From Chromatiales bacterium (lineage in GTDB: Bacteria; Pseudomonadota; Gammaproteobacteria; CAMYNG01), in NCBI GenBank assembly GCA_027021685.1, contig JALUTW010000381.1:1-7433 (forward strand): 7,433 bases of DNA. Reading direction: 5' to 3'. This document shows, piece by piece, positions 6,015-7,433 of the stretch (the first letter of the stretch is position 1; each line of letters opens with the position of its first letter). A program made the position numbers and the translations under genes. Below the pieces are notes generated by a model. That model did no database searches. It had not been told where the DNA came from and worked only from the letters and a program-made list of their open reading frames with translations.

Positions 6015-6797
6015 ATGCCGCGACCTCTGATTTTTCTCCTCGCCCTGCTGGCCCCGGCCGCGGCCGCCGCCCCGGCCGAGATCACCTATTACGACATCGA
6101 GGTCCTGATCTTCCAGCACCTGGATCCGGCCGGGCGGGAGGCCGAGGCCTGGCCGGTGGAAGTGGAACTGCCGCAGCCCGAACACCACGTGGAGCTGGGT
6201 CTGCCCCTGCCGGTCCCGCTGCCCGAGTTCTACGACCGGCGCTTCAGTTACCAGCCCCTGCCGCCCGAGGCCCTGCAGCTGGGCCGCGAGCGCAAGGCAC
6301 TGGAGGAATCGCCGGCTTACCGGGTACTGCTGCACCTGGGCTGGCGCCAGCCCGGCCTGCCGGCGGCCGAGGCCCTGCCGGTGCGCATCGAGCGCCGCCT
6401 GCTCCTGCCGCCACCTGCGGACCAGGACACGGCGGAGACCACCGGTGCCGGTGCACCAGCGGCGGGGGTGCCGCTGGAGGCGCGGATGGAAGGATTCATC
6501 CGGGTGTTCCGGGCCCGCTACCTCCACCTGCAGGCGGACCTGGTCCTGCGCGAGCTGCCCCCGGCCGGCCCGCCGTGGCAGGCGGCCGAGGGCACCGGTC
6601 CCGAACCCGGCACCTGGGAGGCAGCGGACACCGAACCCGGTCCCGGGGACGCCGTTCCTGCCCCGCCGGTCTTCCGCCTGCACCAGAGCCGGCGCATGCG
6701 CAGCCGCGAGCTGCACTACCTCGATCACCCGGTGCTGGGCATGCTCGTCGTCGCCCGTCCCTTCACCCCGCCGGAAACCAGGCAGGCCGCACGCTGA
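6015..6797 (+). CDS. csiV: CsiV-family exported protein, 260 aa
   Basis: The N-terminus (MPRPLIFLLALLAPAAAAA, cleavage near residue 19-20) is a signal peptide, so the product is periplasmic. The mature protein begins YYDIEVLIFQ, the usual opening of CsiV-family proteins. It ends with QSRRMRSRELHYLDHP and GMLVVARPF, which match the family's conserved C-terminus as I know it. CsiV was described in Vibrio as a periplasmic peptidoglycan-binding protein acting in bile-salt signalling through ChiS; whether that role holds here is unknown. Family genes commonly lie near mfd, as here, with def in between. A Pro/Gly/Glu/Ala-rich segment (about residues 178-217) interrupts the conserved regions and looks like a flexible linker. 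The start could also be ATG 6000, five residues upstream; 6015 gives a cleaner signal peptide and has GGAA 8 bases before it. Confidence 0.85.
   Translation: MPRPLIFLLALLAPAAAAAPAEITYYDIEVLIFQHLDPAGREAEAWPVEVELPQPEHHVELGLPLPVPLPEFYDRRFSYQPLPPEALQLGRERKALEESPAYRVLLHLGWRQPGLPAAEALPVRIERRLLLPPPADQDTAETTGAGAPAAGVPLEARMEGFIRVFRARYLHLQADLVLRELPPAGPPWQAAEGTGPEPGTWEAADTEPGPGDAVPAPPVFRLHQSRRMRSRELHYLDHPVLGMLVVARPFTPPETRQAAR
6601..6640 (+). repeat. Short direct repeat inside the csiV linker
   Basis: CCGAACCCGG occurs at 6601-6610 and again at 6631-6640, an exact 30-base (10-codon) offset. The repeats encode EPG-containing peptides in a low-complexity segment and suggest slippage or a small in-frame duplication. 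Confidence 0.5.
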
Positions 6798-6799
6798 CC

Positions 6800-6829
6800 C
6801 CGTGCGGCGCACCGGCAGGCCGCGCACGG
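6800..6829. terminator. Hairpin in the 39-bp convergent gap between csiV and the phosphorylase gene
   Basis: CCGTGCG (6800-6806) pairs with CGCACGG (6823-6829). The GC at 6807-6808 can extend the stem against GC at 6819-6820 with a 2-base bulge. It begins three bases after the csiV stop and ends seven bases from the opposing stop. There is no T tract in either direction, so it could slow polymerase or protect 3' ends from both sides; classical intrinsic termination is doubtful. Confidence 0.45.
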
Positions 6830-6836
6830 CCGGGGC

Positions 6837-7433
6837 TCAGTTGCGCAGGCACTCGGGGATGGCCTGCTCCAGCAGCGCCCGCACCTGCTGCATGCCGGCC
6901 TTGAGGTTGCGGTCGATGTCGCCCATGGTGATGCCGCCCTCGCCGCGGCCGGCGGCCCAGTTGGCCACCACGCAGATGGAGGCATAGCAGAGTTCCAGCT
7001 CGCGTGCCAGCGCCGTCTCCGGCATCCCGGTCATGCCCACGATGTGGCAGCCGTCGCGCTCCAGCCGGTCGATCTCCGCCGCGGTCTCCAGCCGTGGTCC
7101 CTGGGTGGCACCGTAGGTGGCCCCCGCGGCCAGATCCAGACCGGCCCGCTCACCCGCGGCCAGCAGGATCTGGCGCAGCGACTCGCAATAGGGCCGGGTG
7201 AAGTCGATGTGAACCACCTGGGTCAGTCCTTCCTCGAAATACGTGTTGTTGCGCGACCAGGTGTAGTCGATGATCTGATCCGGTATCACCAGGCGCTGCG
7301 GTGTCATGTCTCCGCGGATGCCGCCCACGGCGTTGACCGCCACCACCTGCTCGACGCCGGCCTCCTTCAGTGCCCACAGGTTGGCCCGGTAGTTGACCCG
7401 GTGCGGGGGAATGGTGTGCCCGTAGCCGTGGCG
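6837..7433 (-). CDS. S-methyl-5'-thioinosine phosphorylase-type purine nucleoside phosphorylase, C-terminal 198 residues; start outside the window
   Basis: Members of this family cleave methylthio-purine nucleosides with phosphate, releasing methylthioribose 1-phosphate and a purine base for salvage. The frame is open from the right edge to the stop at 6837-6839, beginning RHGYGHTIPPHRVNYRAN, a family hallmark. Further blocks are NAVGGI, THIDF-like VHIDFTRPY, GPRLET and GMTGMPE. The purine-recognition segment reads VANWAAG (Asn codon at 6960-6962). Methylthioadenosine phosphorylases have Asp at both key positions (xTDYDCW in human), which bind adenine; Asn with Ala fits 6-oxopurine substrates, as in the Pseudomonas aeruginosa methylthioinosine enzyme. 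About 45-50 N-terminal residues are missing. In-frame GTG 7346 is internal and not the start. It converges with csiV, as in Pseudomonas. Confidence 0.88.
   Translation of the reverse strand, partial: RHGYGHTIPPHRVNYRANLWALKEAGVEQVVAVNAVGGIRGDMTPQRLVIPDQIIDYTWSRNNTYFEEGLTQVVHIDFTRPYCESLRQILLAAGERAGLDLAAGATYGATQGPRLETAAEIDRLERDGCHIVGMTGMPETALARELELCYASICVVANWAAGRGEGGITMGDIDRNLKAGMQQVRALLEQAIPECLRN

Noticed and set aside
6837..7346. Treating GTG at 7346 as the start of the phosphorylase
   Set aside because: The same frame continues to the right edge with family-typical residues (RHGYGHTIPPHRVNY), so the gene starts outside the window.

Overview
The window is GC-rich, gene-dense chromosomal DNA. 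Its gene content fits a gammaproteobacterium. The pairing of a CsiV-family protein with Mfd, and the S-methyl-5'-thioinosine phosphorylase type of purine phosphorylase, both point there. The high GC suggests something like the Chromatiales or Ectothiorhodospiraceae, but that placement is only an inference. No phage, transposase, CRISPR array, tRNA or rRNA was seen.

Layout, left to right: (1) the first 299 codons of a glucose-6-phosphate isomerase (pgi) on the minus strand, running off the left edge; (2) a compact divergent promoter region (about 898-968) with two overlapping -10 hexamers on opposite strands; (3) a small secreted beta-barrel-like outer-membrane protein on the plus strand (969-1463); (4) a 323-bp gap (1464-1786) with a dispersed-type palindromic repeat, then an AT-rich promoter candidate and a strong hairpin just before mfd; (5) complete mfd, the transcription-repair coupling factor (1787-5269); (6) a 109-bp convergent gap with a hairpin and a 14-bp tandem duplication; (7) complete def, a peptide deformylase, on the minus strand (5379-5930); (8) an 84-bp divergent gap; (9) a complete csiV-family gene on the plus strand (6015-6797); (10) a 39-bp convergent gap that is mostly hairpin; (11) the C-terminal 198 codons of a purine phosphorylase of the methylthioinosine type on the minus strand, running off the right edge.

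The genes alternate in direction, so nearly all are probably single transcription units and not an operon. Mfd, CsiV and the phosphorylase match a neighbourhood known from Pseudomonas (mfd, a CsiV-like gene, the methylthioinosine phosphorylase). Here def is placed between mfd and csiV in the opposite direction. Functions cover central sugar metabolism (Pgi), DNA repair (Mfd), protein maturation (Def), envelope biology (beta-barrel protein and CsiV) and purine or methylthio salvage (phosphorylase).

I found no convincing new biological system. The most interesting signals are regulatory or structural: the overlapping divergent promoters, the mfd leader hairpin, the palindromic repeat, and the def insertion with its adjacent tandem duplication.
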